Below are positions 8,425 to 19,937 of a stretch of DNA of 64,000 nt, in pieces (within the stretch, counting starts at the first letter, position 1; each line of letters starts with the position of its first letter). The notes beneath the pieces were generated by a model. That model did not search any database, was not told the DNA's origin, and saw only the letters and a list, made by a program, of their open reading frames with translations. The position numbers and the translations under genes were made by a program. Origin of the DNA: CAVUXJ01 sp963814975 (lineage in GTDB: Bacteria > Acidobacteriota > Vicinamibacteria > Vicinamibacterales > CAVVIG01); the NCBI GenBank assembly GCA_963814975.1, contig CAWFFB010000035.1, forward strand, positions 372,001-436,000, read 5' to 3'.

Positions 8425-11210
8425 CTAGGCGGTGACCGCGACTCTCACCATCGTGAAGATCTCGATCAGATCGCCGACTTTGAGGTCGTTGAACCGCTCG
8501 AATCCGATGCCGCATTCGAAACCGGCCTTGACCTCCGACACGTCGTCCTTGAAGCGTCGGAGCGAGCCGATCTTGCCTTCGTACACCACGACGTTGTCGC
8601 GCAGCAGCCGAGCCTGTGTCTCGCCCGCGCGGGTAATCCGGCCTTCGGTCACCATGCAGCCGGCAATGGTCCCGAACTTCGGCACCTTGAAGGTGTCGCG
8701 CACCTCGGCGACGCCCATGCGCACTTCCTTGAACGTGGGATCGAGGAGCCCGGCCATCGCCTTCTTCATCTCGTCGGTCACGTTGTAGATGATCGAGTGC
8801 AGGCGGATGTCGACATGCTCGCGCGCGGCAATTTCCTCGGCGTTTCTGTCGGGCCGGACGCTGAAGGCGATGATGATGGCGTTGGAGGCCGAGGCCAGCA
8901 GCACGTCCGACTCGTTCACGGCGCCGACGCCGGAGTGAATGATGCGGATCTTGACCTTCTCGTCGGTCAGCTTGGTGAGCGTGTCGGCGAGCACTTCGGC
9001 CGAGCCCTGCACGTCGGCCTTGATGATGATCGGCAGCTCCTTCATGCCGCCTTCGGCAATCTGCGCCTGGAGCGACTCGAGCGTGAGGCGGCCCCCTTTC
9101 GCGCCGCGCGCGCGCGTCTTCGCCTGTTCCTCCCGGAATGTGGCGATCTGGCGCGCCTTGGCGGCATCGGCGACCTGAAACACGTCGCCCGGCTGCGGCA
9201 GCCCGGTGAGCCCGAGCACCTCGACCGGCATCGAGGGCCCGGCCTGCTTCGTGGGCCGCCCGCGGTCGTCGATGAGCGCGCGGACGCGCCCGACAATCGG
9301 TCCGGCGATGAAGGTGTCACCGACGTGCAGCGTCCCGTCCTGCACCAGAATCGTCGCGACCGGCCCCCGGCCCTTGTCCAGCTTGGCTTCGAGCACGGTG
9401 CCCGTCGCATTGCGCTTGGGGTTCGCTTTCAGCTCGCCGAGGTCGCTGACGAGCAGGATCATTTCGAGCAGCAGGTCGATGTTCTGCTTCTTCTTCGCCG
9501 ACACGTCGACGGTGACGGTCTTCCCGCCCCATTCCTCGGGCATCAGGTCGAGCTCGGTGAGCTCGCGTTTGACCTTCTCGGGACTCGCGTTCGGCTTGTC
9601 GATCTTGTTGATCGCCACGATGATCGGCACGTTGGCCGCCCGCGCGTGATCGATGGCCTCCCGCGTCTGCGGCATGACGCCGTCGTCGGCGGCGACGACG
9701 AGGACGACGATGTCGGTCACCTTGGCGCCGCGGGCGCGCATCAACGTGAACGCTTCGTGGCCCGGCGTATCGAGGAACACGATGTTTCTGCCCGCCGATC
9801 GTCACGTGGTAGGCGCCCATGTGCTGCGTGATGCCGCCGGCTTCGCGCTCGGCGACGCGGGCCTCGCGAATGGCGTCGAGCAGGCTCGTCTTGCCGTGGT
9901 CGACGTGACCCATGACGGTGACGACGGGGGCGCGCGTCACGATGTCCCCCGGGCTGGCCGCGCCGTCGCTGGTTTGGACGAGCTCTTCCTCGAAGCTGCG
10001 CATCTGGACGTCGGCGCCGAACTCGCGGGCGAGCATCGATCGCCGTCTCGGTGTCGAGCGTCGAGTTGATCGTCATGATCAACCGCTTCATCAGCAGTTT
10101 GCCCAGTACATCCTTGACGCGCACGTCGAGCTTGTCGGCCAGGTCCTTCACCGTCATGCCTTCCGCGAGCGTGATGGTCCGCGTGACGGGCGGCGGCGCC
10201 ACCTGGCGGCGGCGGCATCGATGGGCGCGCCTGCTCGCGCCTGACGCCGGACGAGGGCCGTTGACCCATCGACGGCCGCATCGGCGGTCGCGACGGCATT
10301 CCCGGGCGCTGCGGATACTGACCGGGACGCGGAGGCAGGCCGGGCTGCTGGGTACGAATCGGCTGTGATGGCAGCGGACGGGGACCCCCCGGTGTTGGAC
10401 GCGGCGCGGCTCCGGGATACGAGGGGCGCGGCGGACCGAGCGGGCGGACTCCCGGCTGCGACGAGGGCGGACGACCGGGTGCTGTGCCGCCCGGTGCCGG
10501 CATGGCGCTGGCGGCGGCTCGAGCGGCCGCCGGCGCGGTCGCCGGCCGCTCGGTGGGCCGGACCGGCGCTGGACGAACAGCGCCGCGGGGCGGCGCCTGT
10601 GTTGGAAGGGGCGGCGTCGGCGTGGTGGGCCGTTGCTCTTCGATACGCAGCCGGAGCGTTGGCGGGACGACGCGCCCCGGCGTCGCAGGCTTGGGCACGG
10701 CCGGTTCAACGCTCACCACCTCTGGCGGCTCCTCGACGGCTGCGGGAACGGCCTCTTCAACCGGCGCGGCGACCTCGGCGATCACTTCAATCGGCACCGG
10801 CGCCGGCTCCGGCGGCCTTCGGCCGTCACCTCCGCGGCTGGTTCCTCGCCGATCGGTTCGGCGTCCGTTGGTTCGGGTAAGGGCGCCGCCACCGGGGCGG
10901 CCTTTACCGTTTTCACCAGGCGCGGCGGTGGCAGCACGGGAGCCGCAGGTTTCTGCGGCTCGGCCGCTTTCTTGGCCGGCGCCGGTTTCTTGCCTTTGAG
11001 CGCCGGTGTGTCGGCGAAGATGTCGCCGCCCGGCAGCGCGATGTTGCGCTGCCGCGCGAGGCGTTCGACGAATTGCCGCCCCACGACCTCCTCGATCGTG
11101 CTCGACGCGCTCTTCACCTCGATACCGTGATCGCGCTTGAGCAACGCCGTCACTTCCTGGCTCGTCGTCCCGAGGAGTTCCGCGACCTTGTAAATCCGGA
11201 CAGTTCCCAA
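8425..11210 (-). CDS. infB: Translation initiation factor IF-2 (frameshifted)
   Basis: IF-2, the GTPase that brings initiator tRNA to the 30S subunit. The N-terminus MGTVRIYKVAELLGTT (TTG start, AAGGGG ribosome-binding site) and a long Pro/Ala/Arg-rich linker precede the G domain: G1 GHVDHGKTS, G3 DTPGHEAF, G4 NKID and, later, domains II-IV. The sequence is spread over three frames with breaks near 10800, 10220, 10030 and 9787; the last is an AAA where AA is expected. Joined, the protein is about 928 residues, normal for the family. IF-2 is essential, so the breaks are almost certainly sequence errors. It lies between nusA and rbfA; the usual small ylxR gene is absent. Confidence 0.93.
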
Positions 11211-11233
11211 GCGCTACCCCTTACTGCTGTAGT

Positions 11234-11251
11234 GCAGGCCTTGCGGCCTGC
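11234..11251 (-). other. GC-rich hairpin between nusA and infB
   Basis: A perfect 7-base-pair stem (gcaggcc/ggcctgc) with a TTGC loop lies in the 76-base nusA-infB spacer. No T-run follows on the minus strand, so it is not a standard intrinsic terminator. It could be an mRNA-processing or attenuation element that replaces the missing ylxR/L7Ae-like genes in this operon, but that is a guess. Confidence 0.4.
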
Positions 11252-11286
11252 CGTGCGCGAACGTGCGATCCGCCCTGCGAGGGCGC

Positions 11287-12678
<1,392 letters not shown>

Positions 12679-12709
12679 ATCAAGTTTTCAGCTGGCCGAT
12701 GGCTGCCGG

Positions 12710-13199
12710 CTAGAACTCCACTTCCAGGTGCGCGCGCGTAATCACCCCGACCGGCACCCGATGCCGGCGTCCGTCGTCGGCGTCAATCAGCACGTCGTTG
12801 TTCTCGATGCCGCTGAGCCGGCCCTTGAAAAACCGCTGCCCATCCACTGCCTCGCGCATGACCAGCTTCGCGCGGCGCCCCGCGAACCGCCGGTAGTCGT
12901 CGGCGCGGCGCAACGGCCGATCGAGGCCCGGAGAGGAAACCTCGAGGATATACGCCATCGGCACGACATCCTCAACGTCCAGGATCGCACTGAGGTCGCG
13001 GCTCACCCGGGCACAATCCTCGACGCTGACACTGTCGCCCGCCGTCGCGGCAGGGCCGGGACGGTCAATCTGCACGCGCAGCATCATCCCACCCGCTTCG
13101 CGTCGGAACTGCACGTCGAACACCTCGAGCCCATAGGTCGTGACCACGCGGGCCGCCACGCTCGCGCACCGGCTCGACGACGTCCGCCTCGCGGGGCAT
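12710..13199 (-). CDS. rimP: Ribosome maturation factor RimP (frameshifted near start)
   Basis: RimP (about 163 residues after correction), needed for 30S subunit maturation. The main body runs from VAARVVTTYGLEVFDVQF through LRVQIDRPG, SVEDCARVSR and YILEVSSPGLDRPL, all typical. The body is open only to a GTG at 13159, which would miss the conserved first helix. The ATG at 13199 encodes MPREADVVEPVRER in another frame, which fits the missing N-terminus, so a single extra base near 13160 is the likely error. First gene of the rimP-nusA-infB operon; an extended -10 promoter and leader hairpin lie just upstream. Confidence 0.9.
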
Positions 13200-13219
13200 G
13201 TTTTCGAGGGCCTTAAACG

Positions 13220-13243
13220 AAAAAAGCGGGCACTCCGCCCACT
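13220..13243 (-). promoter_or_regulatory. rimP leader hairpin (attenuator-like)
   Basis: On the minus strand agtgggcggagtgcccgct forms a 7-base-pair stem (one G-T pair) followed directly by six T residues, the form of an intrinsic terminator, about 20 bases before the rimP ATG. A terminator-like hairpin ahead of rimP-nusA is widespread in bacteria and is thought to let NusA control its own operon. Here it lies between the promoter at 13275-13285 and the start, so an attenuator role is likely. Confidence 0.72.
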
Positions 13244-13274
13244 TCGGTCCTACAAACCAGGCTGCGAATCAAAA

Positions 13275-13285
13275 ATTATAGCACA
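13275..13285 (-). promoter_or_regulatory. Extended -10 promoter of the rimP operon
   Basis: The minus strand reads TGTGCTATAAT: a consensus TATAAT with the extended-10 TG one base upstream. No good -35 box is seen, which is usual for extended -10 promoters. It is about 75 bases upstream of the rimP ATG and just ahead of the leader hairpin. The remaining spacer to rimO (13286-13400) has two copies of a ggggacrgag sequence and no gene. Confidence 0.65.
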
Positions 13286-13400
13286 CGAGTCGGCCCTGGG
13301 GACGGAGGCGAGCGCGGCGGAATCGGTCTGCCAGGCACGAGGAGACGGCTGTCCGGCTTTGGCCCTGGCTCGGCCGTTGGTACGCGGGGACAGAGCCCGA

Positions 13401-14759
13401 TTACAAGGGCCTCGCGATGAGGTCGTAGTCCCGGGAGCCGACGATTTCAACCTCAACAAAATCGCCGCTCCGGAAGCTGGACGGATCGCAGTCGCTCAAG
13501 TACACGGCGGCGTCGATTTCCGGCGCCTGGGACGCCAGCCGGGCCTTGAGCACCAGCTCATGGTCGGTGGCGGGGCCGTCCACGAGCACGCGGACCCGCT
13601 CGCCGATGCGCGCACGCTGGCGCGTGCGCACCAACCGCTTCTGCAGGCTCATGACCCGGTTCCGCCGCTCGCGCTTGGCCGGCGCCGGCACGTCGTCGTC
13701 CATGGCGAACGCGGAAGTCCCTTCCTCGTGCGAGTAGGTGAAGACGCCGAGGTGATCGAACCGGTGGTCCGTCACGAACCCGCACAGCTCGTCGACGTCA
13801 GCGTCGGTCTCGCCCGGAAAGCCCACGATGAAGGTCGTCCGGAGCGCGACGCCGGGCACCCGTTCGCGAATGCGTTCAAGCAGCCGGTCGTACTTCTGGC
13901 GAGTGCCGGGGCGTTTCATGCTCTTGAGCACCGGATTCGCCGCGTGTTGAAGCGGCAGGTCGATATACTTGCAGACCTTCCCGCACTCCGCCATGGCGGC
14001 GAGCGTGTCGTCGTCGATCGTCGTCGGATACAGGTACAGCAGGCGAATCCATTCGAGGCCGTCGATCCCGTTCAACAGCCGCAGCAGCTTCGCCAGCGCC
14101 CCGCGTTCGTCGCGGTCGATCCCGTAAAACGTCGTGTCCTGCGAGATGAGCAACAGCTCCTTGACTCCGCGAGCCGCCAGCGCGCGCGCCTCGCGAACGA
14201 TCGACTCGTCGGGGCGGCTCCGATAGCGGCCGCGCAACGTGGGGATGATGCAGAAGGCGCACTTGTAATCGCACCCTTCGGCGATCTTGACGTACGCGTA
14301 GTGTCGCGGCGTGGCGAGCACCCGCGGCGTCTCGGCGTCGTACATGTAGGTCGGAGGCGTCCGGGGGGGCGGCTGCTGAGCGAAAAAGGTCAGCGGCGCC
14401 GAGCTCGAGGCCGGGAAGCCGGCGATCGCGCTCACGATGTCCGGCACCTCGCCAGTGCCGAGGACGGCGTCGATCTCCGGGATCTCGGTACGCAATTCGT
14501 CGCGGTAGCGCTCGGCCAGGCACCCGGTCACGATCAGGCGGCGGCACGCCCCGTCTTGCTTGTGCCGCACCATCTCCAGGATCGTGTCAATCGATTCCCG
14601 TTTCGCCGAGTCGATAAAGGCGCAGGTATTGACGACGAGCACGTCGGCCGCGGCCTCATCCCGGACAAGCTCGTGCCCCGCATCACGCGCCAGACCGAGC
14701 ATCACCTCGGAGTCGACGAGATTCTTGGGGCAGCCGAGGGAAACCAATCCGATTTTCAT
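13401..14759 (-). CDS. rimO: Ribosomal protein S12 methylthiotransferase RimO
   Basis: A 452-residue radical-SAM enzyme that methylthiolates an aspartate of ribosomal protein S12. The N-terminal UPF0004 domain has the three cluster cysteines in SLGCPKNLVDSE, NTCAFI and TGCLAERY; the radical-SAM site is CDYKCAFCIIP; a TRAM domain ends the protein. The NLVDSE sequence and absence of a MiaB-type N-terminus favour RimO over MiaB. The ATG is intact, but the 5' leader is entirely a short-tandem repeat element, leaving no evident Shine-Dalgarno. The gene lies between asnS and rimP, all on the minus strand. Confidence 0.94.
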   Translation of the reverse strand: MKIGLVSLGCPKNLVDSEVMLGLARDAGHELVRDEAAADVLVVNTCAFIDSAKRESIDTILEMVRHKQDGACRRLIVTGCLAERYRDELRTEIPEIDAVLGTGEVPDIVSAIAGFPASSSAPLTFFAQQPPPRTPPTYMYDAETPRVLATPRHYAYVKIAEGCDYKCAFCIIPTLRGRYRSRPDESIVREARALAARGVKELLLISQDTTFYGIDRDERGALAKLLRLLNGIDGLEWIRLLYLYPTTIDDDTLAAMAECGKVCKYIDLPLQHAANPVLKSMKRPGTRQKYDRLLERIRERVPGVALRTTFIVGFPGETDADVDELCGFVTDHRFDHLGVFTYSHEEGTSAFAMDDDVPAPAKRERRNRVMSLQKRLVRTRQRARIGERVRVLVDGPATDHELVLKARLASQAPEIDAAVYLSDCDPSSFRSGDFVEVEIVGSRDYDLIARPL

Positions 14760-14863
14760 GCGTTCTACGTTCTGTCGTTCTACGTTCTACGTTCTACGTT
14801 CTACGTTCACGTTCTGCGTTCTGCGTTCGCCGTACCGGCTCTCAGAACGTAGAACGTGAACTG
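14760..14863. repeat. Inverted heptad repeat element (GTTCTAC unit)
   Basis: The whole asnS-rimO spacer is made of gttctac and close variants (gttctgc, gttcac) repeated in tandem about ten times (14761-14828), a short linker, then inverted copies agaacgtagaacgtgaac (14844-14861). On the minus strand this is the 5' leader of rimO and touches its ATG. The asnS stop is at the other edge. The arrangement predicts a long stem in the intercistronic RNA. Confidence 0.8.
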
Positions 14864-14865
14864 AG

Positions 14866-16158
<1,293 letters not shown>

Positions 16159-16159
16159 C

Positions 16160-16223
16160 CCGCTCAGTTATCAGCTCTCGGTCGTCAGCTCTCGGCTGTC
16201 AGCTCCCAGCTGTACGCTGAGAG
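16160..16223. repeat. Inverted heptad repeat element (AGCTCTC unit)
   Basis: Between the TIM-barrel gene stop and the asnS start, agctctc alternates with ggtcgtc/ggctgtc in 7-base steps, then cgctgagagct gives the inverted arm. The layout is the same as at 482-574 and 14760-14863, but the unit sequence is unrelated. It ends a few bases from the asnS ATG. Confidence 0.7.
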
Positions 16224-17066
16224 CTATTCGTGAAGCAGCCCTTCCATCCGGCGCCGGGCCTGCTGTGCCTTCCGCAGCGTGTTCTTCGGTGATCCGTGCG
16301 CGGCGATCTCGAGCAGCAAGGTACCCTCATAGCCGACCTTCAGCACGGCCGTCAGGGCCGCCGGCCAGTCGATCGTCCCTTCGAAGGGCACGAGGTGGTC
16401 GTCGGTGCGGCCACGGTTGTCGTGCACGTGGGTCGTGATCAAATGCTCCGAGACGGTCTCGATCGCGTCGACGAGATCTCCGTCCATGTGTGCGTGACCG
16501 AAATCGAGACAGATGCCGGCCGTCCCGTCGTCGAGCACCTGCTCGATGAAGTGCACGAGCGAACCGGCCCGCGACAACTCGTTCGGGATCACTTCAAGGG
16601 CGACCCGGACGCCGAGCGGTGCGGCTAGTCGCTGCAGCTCGGCGATGCTGCGGCGGGCCCCATCACGGCTGTTCTCGACCATCGACGAGCGCGGAAGCCC
16701 CAAGTGGGCGACCAGGACGCCAAAGGGGATCCGCCGCGCAATCTGAAGCGCGCGCTCAGCCTCTTCCATGGCCCGCGCGCGTGTTTCGGGATCGGCGCTG
16801 GCCAAGGTGAGCGGCGGCCCCCATCGTTCGGCCATGAAGCTTTCACCGATCGGCGCGTGTACAGCGTGCAACTCGAGGCCGGCTTCCGCCAGCCACTGCT
16901 GAAGGTCGGCGACCGCCGCCGGGTTGTGATAGTCGAAATGCGTCCGCGTCGCAAAGAGCTCGACCGCCTCGAACCCGAAGCTGGCCATCTCCAGGAGGTG
17001 CTCCCGAGTCAGCCGGTGACTGTGATACAGGTGCGTCGATAGACCGAACTGGCGCTTTTTGGGCAC
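16224..17066 (-). CDS. Sugar phosphate isomerase/epimerase-like TIM-barrel protein
   Basis: A 280-residue AP-endonuclease-2/xylose-isomerase-like TIM barrel. Features are the N-terminal GLSTHLYHSHRLTREHL, HAVHAPIGES at strand 3, LEVIPNEL, GICLDFGHAHMDGDL and HVHDNRGRTDDHLVPFEG, where the histidines, Asp and Glu make the metal site of this superfamily. The enzymes isomerise or epimerise sugars or act on cyclitols; the substrate cannot be named. The start is GTG. The 125-base upstream spacer (17067-17191) shows nothing notable. An endonuclease IV role is unlikely because the family's DNA-binding loops are not apparent. Confidence 0.8.
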   Translation of the reverse strand: MPKKRQFGLSTHLYHSHRLTREHLLEMASFGFEAVELFATRTHFDYHNPAAVADLQQWLAEAGLELHAVHAPIGESFMAERWGPPLTLASADPETRARAMEEAERALQIARRIPFGVLVAHLGLPRSSMVENSRDGARRSIAELQRLAAPLGVRVALEVIPNELSRAGSLVHFIEQVLDDGTAGICLDFGHAHMDGDLVDAIETVSEHLITTHVHDNRGRTDDHLVPFEGTIDWPAALTAVLKVGYEGTLLLEIAAHGSPKNTLRKAQQARRRMEGLLHE

Positions 17067-17191
17067 AGGCGGAACTACTCATTCTACCGATTCCTGGATC
17101 TCATCATCTAGTCATCTCGTCGTTGACTGGTCGTTGGTGGTAGGGTCTGGTCAAGAGAGTTTTCAAATGATCCGATGACCGGTGATCGCCT

Positions 17192-18208
17192 TCATCGAAG
17201 CTCGTCAATGTGCTCGGCCAGCAGGTCGCGAATCCTTGCGAACCGCGGGTATTTCTCGAGATTGGTGCGCACGTAGTGCAGCGTTCGCGGCATGTACTGG
17301 ATATACACCGGATTGCGGCGCGTGATGGTCTGGTAGCCGAAGGTGCCGAGCGCCTTCATGTTGCGCTGCACCGCCATGAGGTCGAAGCGGCGGCGGAACG
17401 CGCTCCCGGCAGGTTCTCCCTTGAGCGCGAGGAAATAGGCGATGAGCTCGTCCAGCTCTCTGTCGGTCAGATCCACGTAGGAGTCCCGCAGCAGCGACGC
17501 CAGATCGTAGGTATCGGGGCCCATGCGCGCATCCTGAAAGTCGATGACGTGAAGCGTGCCGTCGTGCAGCATGAGGTTCCGGCTGTGATAGTCGCGGTGA
17601 CACAGCACGCGCGGCTCCGAGGCCAGTTCCCCGGCGATCGTCTTCCATTCGTCGGCGAGCGCGAGGCGCTCGGCCTCAGACAGCGCCGCTCCCCGGTAGT
17701 TCTCGATGAAATGACGAACGAAGAAGTCGAGCTCCCAGGTCAGCTTCTCGACGTCGAATGCGATCCGATACGGCAGGTACCGATCGGACGCCAACTCGGC
17801 ACCCCGCCGCTGGAGCAGCGCGATGAGCGCGACGGCGTCCCTGTACAGGGCCGCATGCTCTCCGGGCGTCGCGGCACCCAGATGCGCCTGCAAGGTCACA
17901 TCGCCCAGGTCCTGGAGCGCGACGATGCCGTCGGCATCCGCGTGGCCGAGAATCGCCGGAACCGGCAGCGGGATCTGTTCGAGCAGCGCGGCCACGTTGG
18001 CGAAGGGCAGCGTCTCGAAGTCGATGCTTCCCGCGTGCAACGCGAGCACGATCGAATCGCCTCCGGTCACGATCACGCGAAAGTAGCGGCGGTCAGATGC
18101 GTCGCCCGTGAGAGGGACGACTTTCGGGCGGTGGGTCGTCCCGCTCGCCTGCAGGTAGCGGTCGATGCGCTCTCGCAGCGCATTCCCTTCCTCGGTCCGT
18201 TGATTCAT
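17192..18208 (-). CDS. amgK: Aminoglycoside-phosphotransferase-like kinase, probable AmgK
   Basis: A 338-residue APH-fold kinase. The catalytic loop is VLCHRDYHSRNLML and the metal-binding motif is VIDFQDARMGP. Because the next gene encodes a MurU-like nucleotidyltransferase, the best reading is AmgK, which phosphorylates N-acetylmuramate/N-acetylglucosamine at C1 in the peptidoglycan recycling route that bypasses de novo UDP-MurNAc synthesis. The frame is open 47 codons further upstream, but the ATG at 18208 has a GAGGGG ribosome-binding site and begins the conserved part. The pairing with murU is the main support; sequence alone would only say APH family. Confidence 0.8.
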   Translation of the reverse strand: MNQRTEEGNALRERIDRYLQASGTTHRPKVVPLTGDASDRRYFRVIVTGGDSIVLALHAGSIDFETLPFANVAALLEQIPLPVPAILGHADADGIVALQDLGDVTLQAHLGAATPGEHAALYRDAVALIALLQRRGAELASDRYLPYRIAFDVEKLTWELDFFVRHFIENYRGAALSEAERLALADEWKTIAGELASEPRVLCHRDYHSRNLMLHDGTLHVIDFQDARMGPDTYDLASLLRDSYVDLTDRELDELIAYFLALKGEPAGSAFRRRFDLMAVQRNMKALGTFGYQTITRRNPVYIQYMPRTLHYVRTNLEKYPRFARIRDLLAEHIDELR

Positions 18209-18364
18209 GTCTGCCCCTCGTACGACGCTCTGCGTCACACCGCTCAGGAAAAACCGGCACCTGCGGCGCCGACGCTCCTTGCCGGCCTTCCGCTCGGCGG
18301 CGGCGCCCGACACCGTGTCCAAAGCCGACCGGACGAACGCGGACTTCATGCGAGGGCATCGGCT

Positions 18365-19315
18365 CTAGAAGGTGGCATCGAACGCGGTGACCGAGATGGT
18401 ATCGCTGGCGCGAACGAGAATCGATCGGCGATATCTCGCGCCTGCGGGAACCTTCACGCCGTCCGTCACGATACATTCGTCCAAGACCGATCCGGCGCCT
18501 ATCTCGATATCGTTCCAGAGGATCGACCGCGCGATTCTGGCGCTCTCGTGGACGTGAACGTTGCGGCCGCGATACTCGTGCTCCGGAGGGGAGCGGCTCA
18601 TGAAGGCGAAAGAGGTGCGCCAATAATCGGTGACGGTGCCGACATCCCAGAACGCCGCCTCTCGCACGACGCCGCGCACGCTGCCGGGTTGTGCGGCGAT
18701 CAGATCGTCGTAGAGACCGCCAATGGAGTTCATGGGCCGGCCCGCGGGCAGCGATCGAAACGCCGCGGCCTGGGCGGCTTGCACGCCGACGAAATGAAAT
18801 GATCCCACGGCCGCCGCCCCGGGCGGCACGAATCCGGTCACGCTCGAGCCGGCATCCAGCCGCACGCCCCCGTACCGGTCAGGGTTCACGTTCGGCACGA
18901 GCGCAAGCGTAACGAGGGCACCCGTGGAACGGTGTGCTTCATTCAGCGCTCCCAGATCGAATTCGCAGAGGGTGTCGCCGTTTACGATCAGAAAGGCGTC
19001 GGCGTCGAGAATTGCAAGCGCCTGACGAGGACCGCCCGCGCTGCCGAGCACCTGTGGCTGCTCCCAGGAGTAGCGGACAAGGGCTCCGAGATCGCTGCCG
19101 TCACCGAGGACCGCGGTGAGGGTCGCGGGCAGATGGTGCAGGTTCAGCACGACGTCGGCGATCTGCCGAGCCGACAGCCATCGCACGATCCGGCGGACGA
19201 GCGGCTCTCCGGCCACCGGGAGGGCGGGCTTTGCGCGCACCAGTGTCAGTGGCCGGAGACGGATGCCCAAGCCGGCGGTCAGCACGAGTGCATGTCGGAA
19301 TGGCGGCGCTGGCAT
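18365..19315 (-). CDS. murU: Nucleotidyltransferase, probable MurU (N-acetylmuramate-1-P uridylyltransferase)
   Basis: A 316-residue sugar nucleotidyltransferase. The signature ALVLTAGLGIRLRPLT (with a conserved Lys in RAKPALPVAG), the product-binding LNLHHLP and the metal site NGDTL are typical. The C-terminal 70 residues contain hexapeptide-like strands (VHVHESARIARSILWND), a left-handed beta-helix extension not always present in MurU. Immediately downstream is the AmgK-like kinase, matching the recycling pair of Pseudomonas-type bacteria; alternatively it could make another NDP-sugar. The gap to amgK is 156 bases and contains part of the long open frame but no other gene. Confidence 0.75.
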   Translation of the reverse strand: MPAPPFRHALVLTAGLGIRLRPLTLVRAKPALPVAGEPLVRRIVRWLSARQIADVVLNLHHLPATLTAVLGDGSDLGALVRYSWEQPQVLGSAGGPRQALAILDADAFLIVNGDTLCEFDLGALNEAHRSTGALVTLALVPNVNPDRYGGVRLDAGSSVTGFVPPGAAAVGSFHFVGVQAAQAAAFRSLPAGRPMNSIGGLYDDLIAAQPGSVRGVVREAAFWDVGTVTDYWRTSFAFMSRSPPEHEYRGRNVHVHESARIARSILWNDIEIGAGSVLDECIVTDGVKVPAGARYRRSILVRASDTISVTAFDATF

Positions 19316-19346
19316 CGAGTTGTTGTGGACTGGGCTTCGGGCGGTC

Positions 19347-19905
19347 CTACTGGTCGCCGAACAACATCTGCGTCACCGCCAGGCCGCGCTGCTCGCAGTG
19401 TTGGACGAACAGCGTCCGATAGGAATTCAGCAGGTAATCGCCGGGGCTGCGGCCCAGCGCGGCCGCCGTGGCCCTGATGCCTTCGGCGCTGCCTTCGATC
19501 TCGATGAAGGTGCCCACCGGCGTTTCGTCGACGGCGACAATGACATCGTTGAGGGTGAATTCTTCCCGGTACTTTTCATATCGAAACCCCACCTGGAAGC
19601 CGAGCTCACCAAGCAGGCGAACGAGCAGCGGACCGTCGCCCACCATCGTCTCGAGCTCGTCGCGCAGCTTCATGGCCGAGGGTTGCAGCGGACCTTTGAA
19701 CGTGAGAAACGCCCTGCCCGTCTCCATCCGGACGCGCAGGACCGAGCCGCGCCGCCGCAACGTCCCGTCCTGCGTGTCAAGGACCGAGTCCTCCTGGAGC
19801 CGCCGCGCCCTGAGCGGCGCCGCGCCGATCTTCAGTACCCGCGGCGCGCGCCTCGGCCGGGTCGGCGAATCTGAGCTTGATCTCGCGTTCCAGGATGGCG
19901 GTCAC
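19347..19905 (-). CDS. CYTH-domain phosphohydrolase/adenylate-cyclase-like protein (frameshifted)
   Basis: A CYTH-fold protein of about 186 residues after correction. The N-terminus in frame 1 (VTAILEREIKLRF) supplies the EIKLRF form of the ExExK motif; the rest lies in a second frame from about 19838: RRRGSVLRVRMETGRAFLTFKGP, VGFRYEKYREEF and IEIEGSAEGI, all typical acidic/basic tunnel residues of CYTH proteins. A single extra G next to GTAC at about 19839 separates the frames. Activities in the family include thiamine-triphosphatase, tripolyphosphatase and class IV adenylate cyclase; none can be chosen here. The start is GTG at 19905. It may be transcribed with murU and amgK. Confidence 0.78.
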
Positions 19906-19937
19906 CAACCGTCTATTTAATCGCCCACGCTCAGAAA

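Noticed and set aside
8236..9831. Long plus-strand open frame (531 codons) opposite infB
   Set aside because: Composition is that of a complement of a GTPase gene; no domain pattern or ribosome-binding site.
8425..11210. infB as a pseudogene
   Set aside because: IF-2 is essential, all motifs and domain order are kept, and only single-base shifts separate the parts.
14760..14863. CRISPR array
   Set aside because: Repeats are 7 bases, degenerate and contiguous, with no unique spacers and no cas genes.
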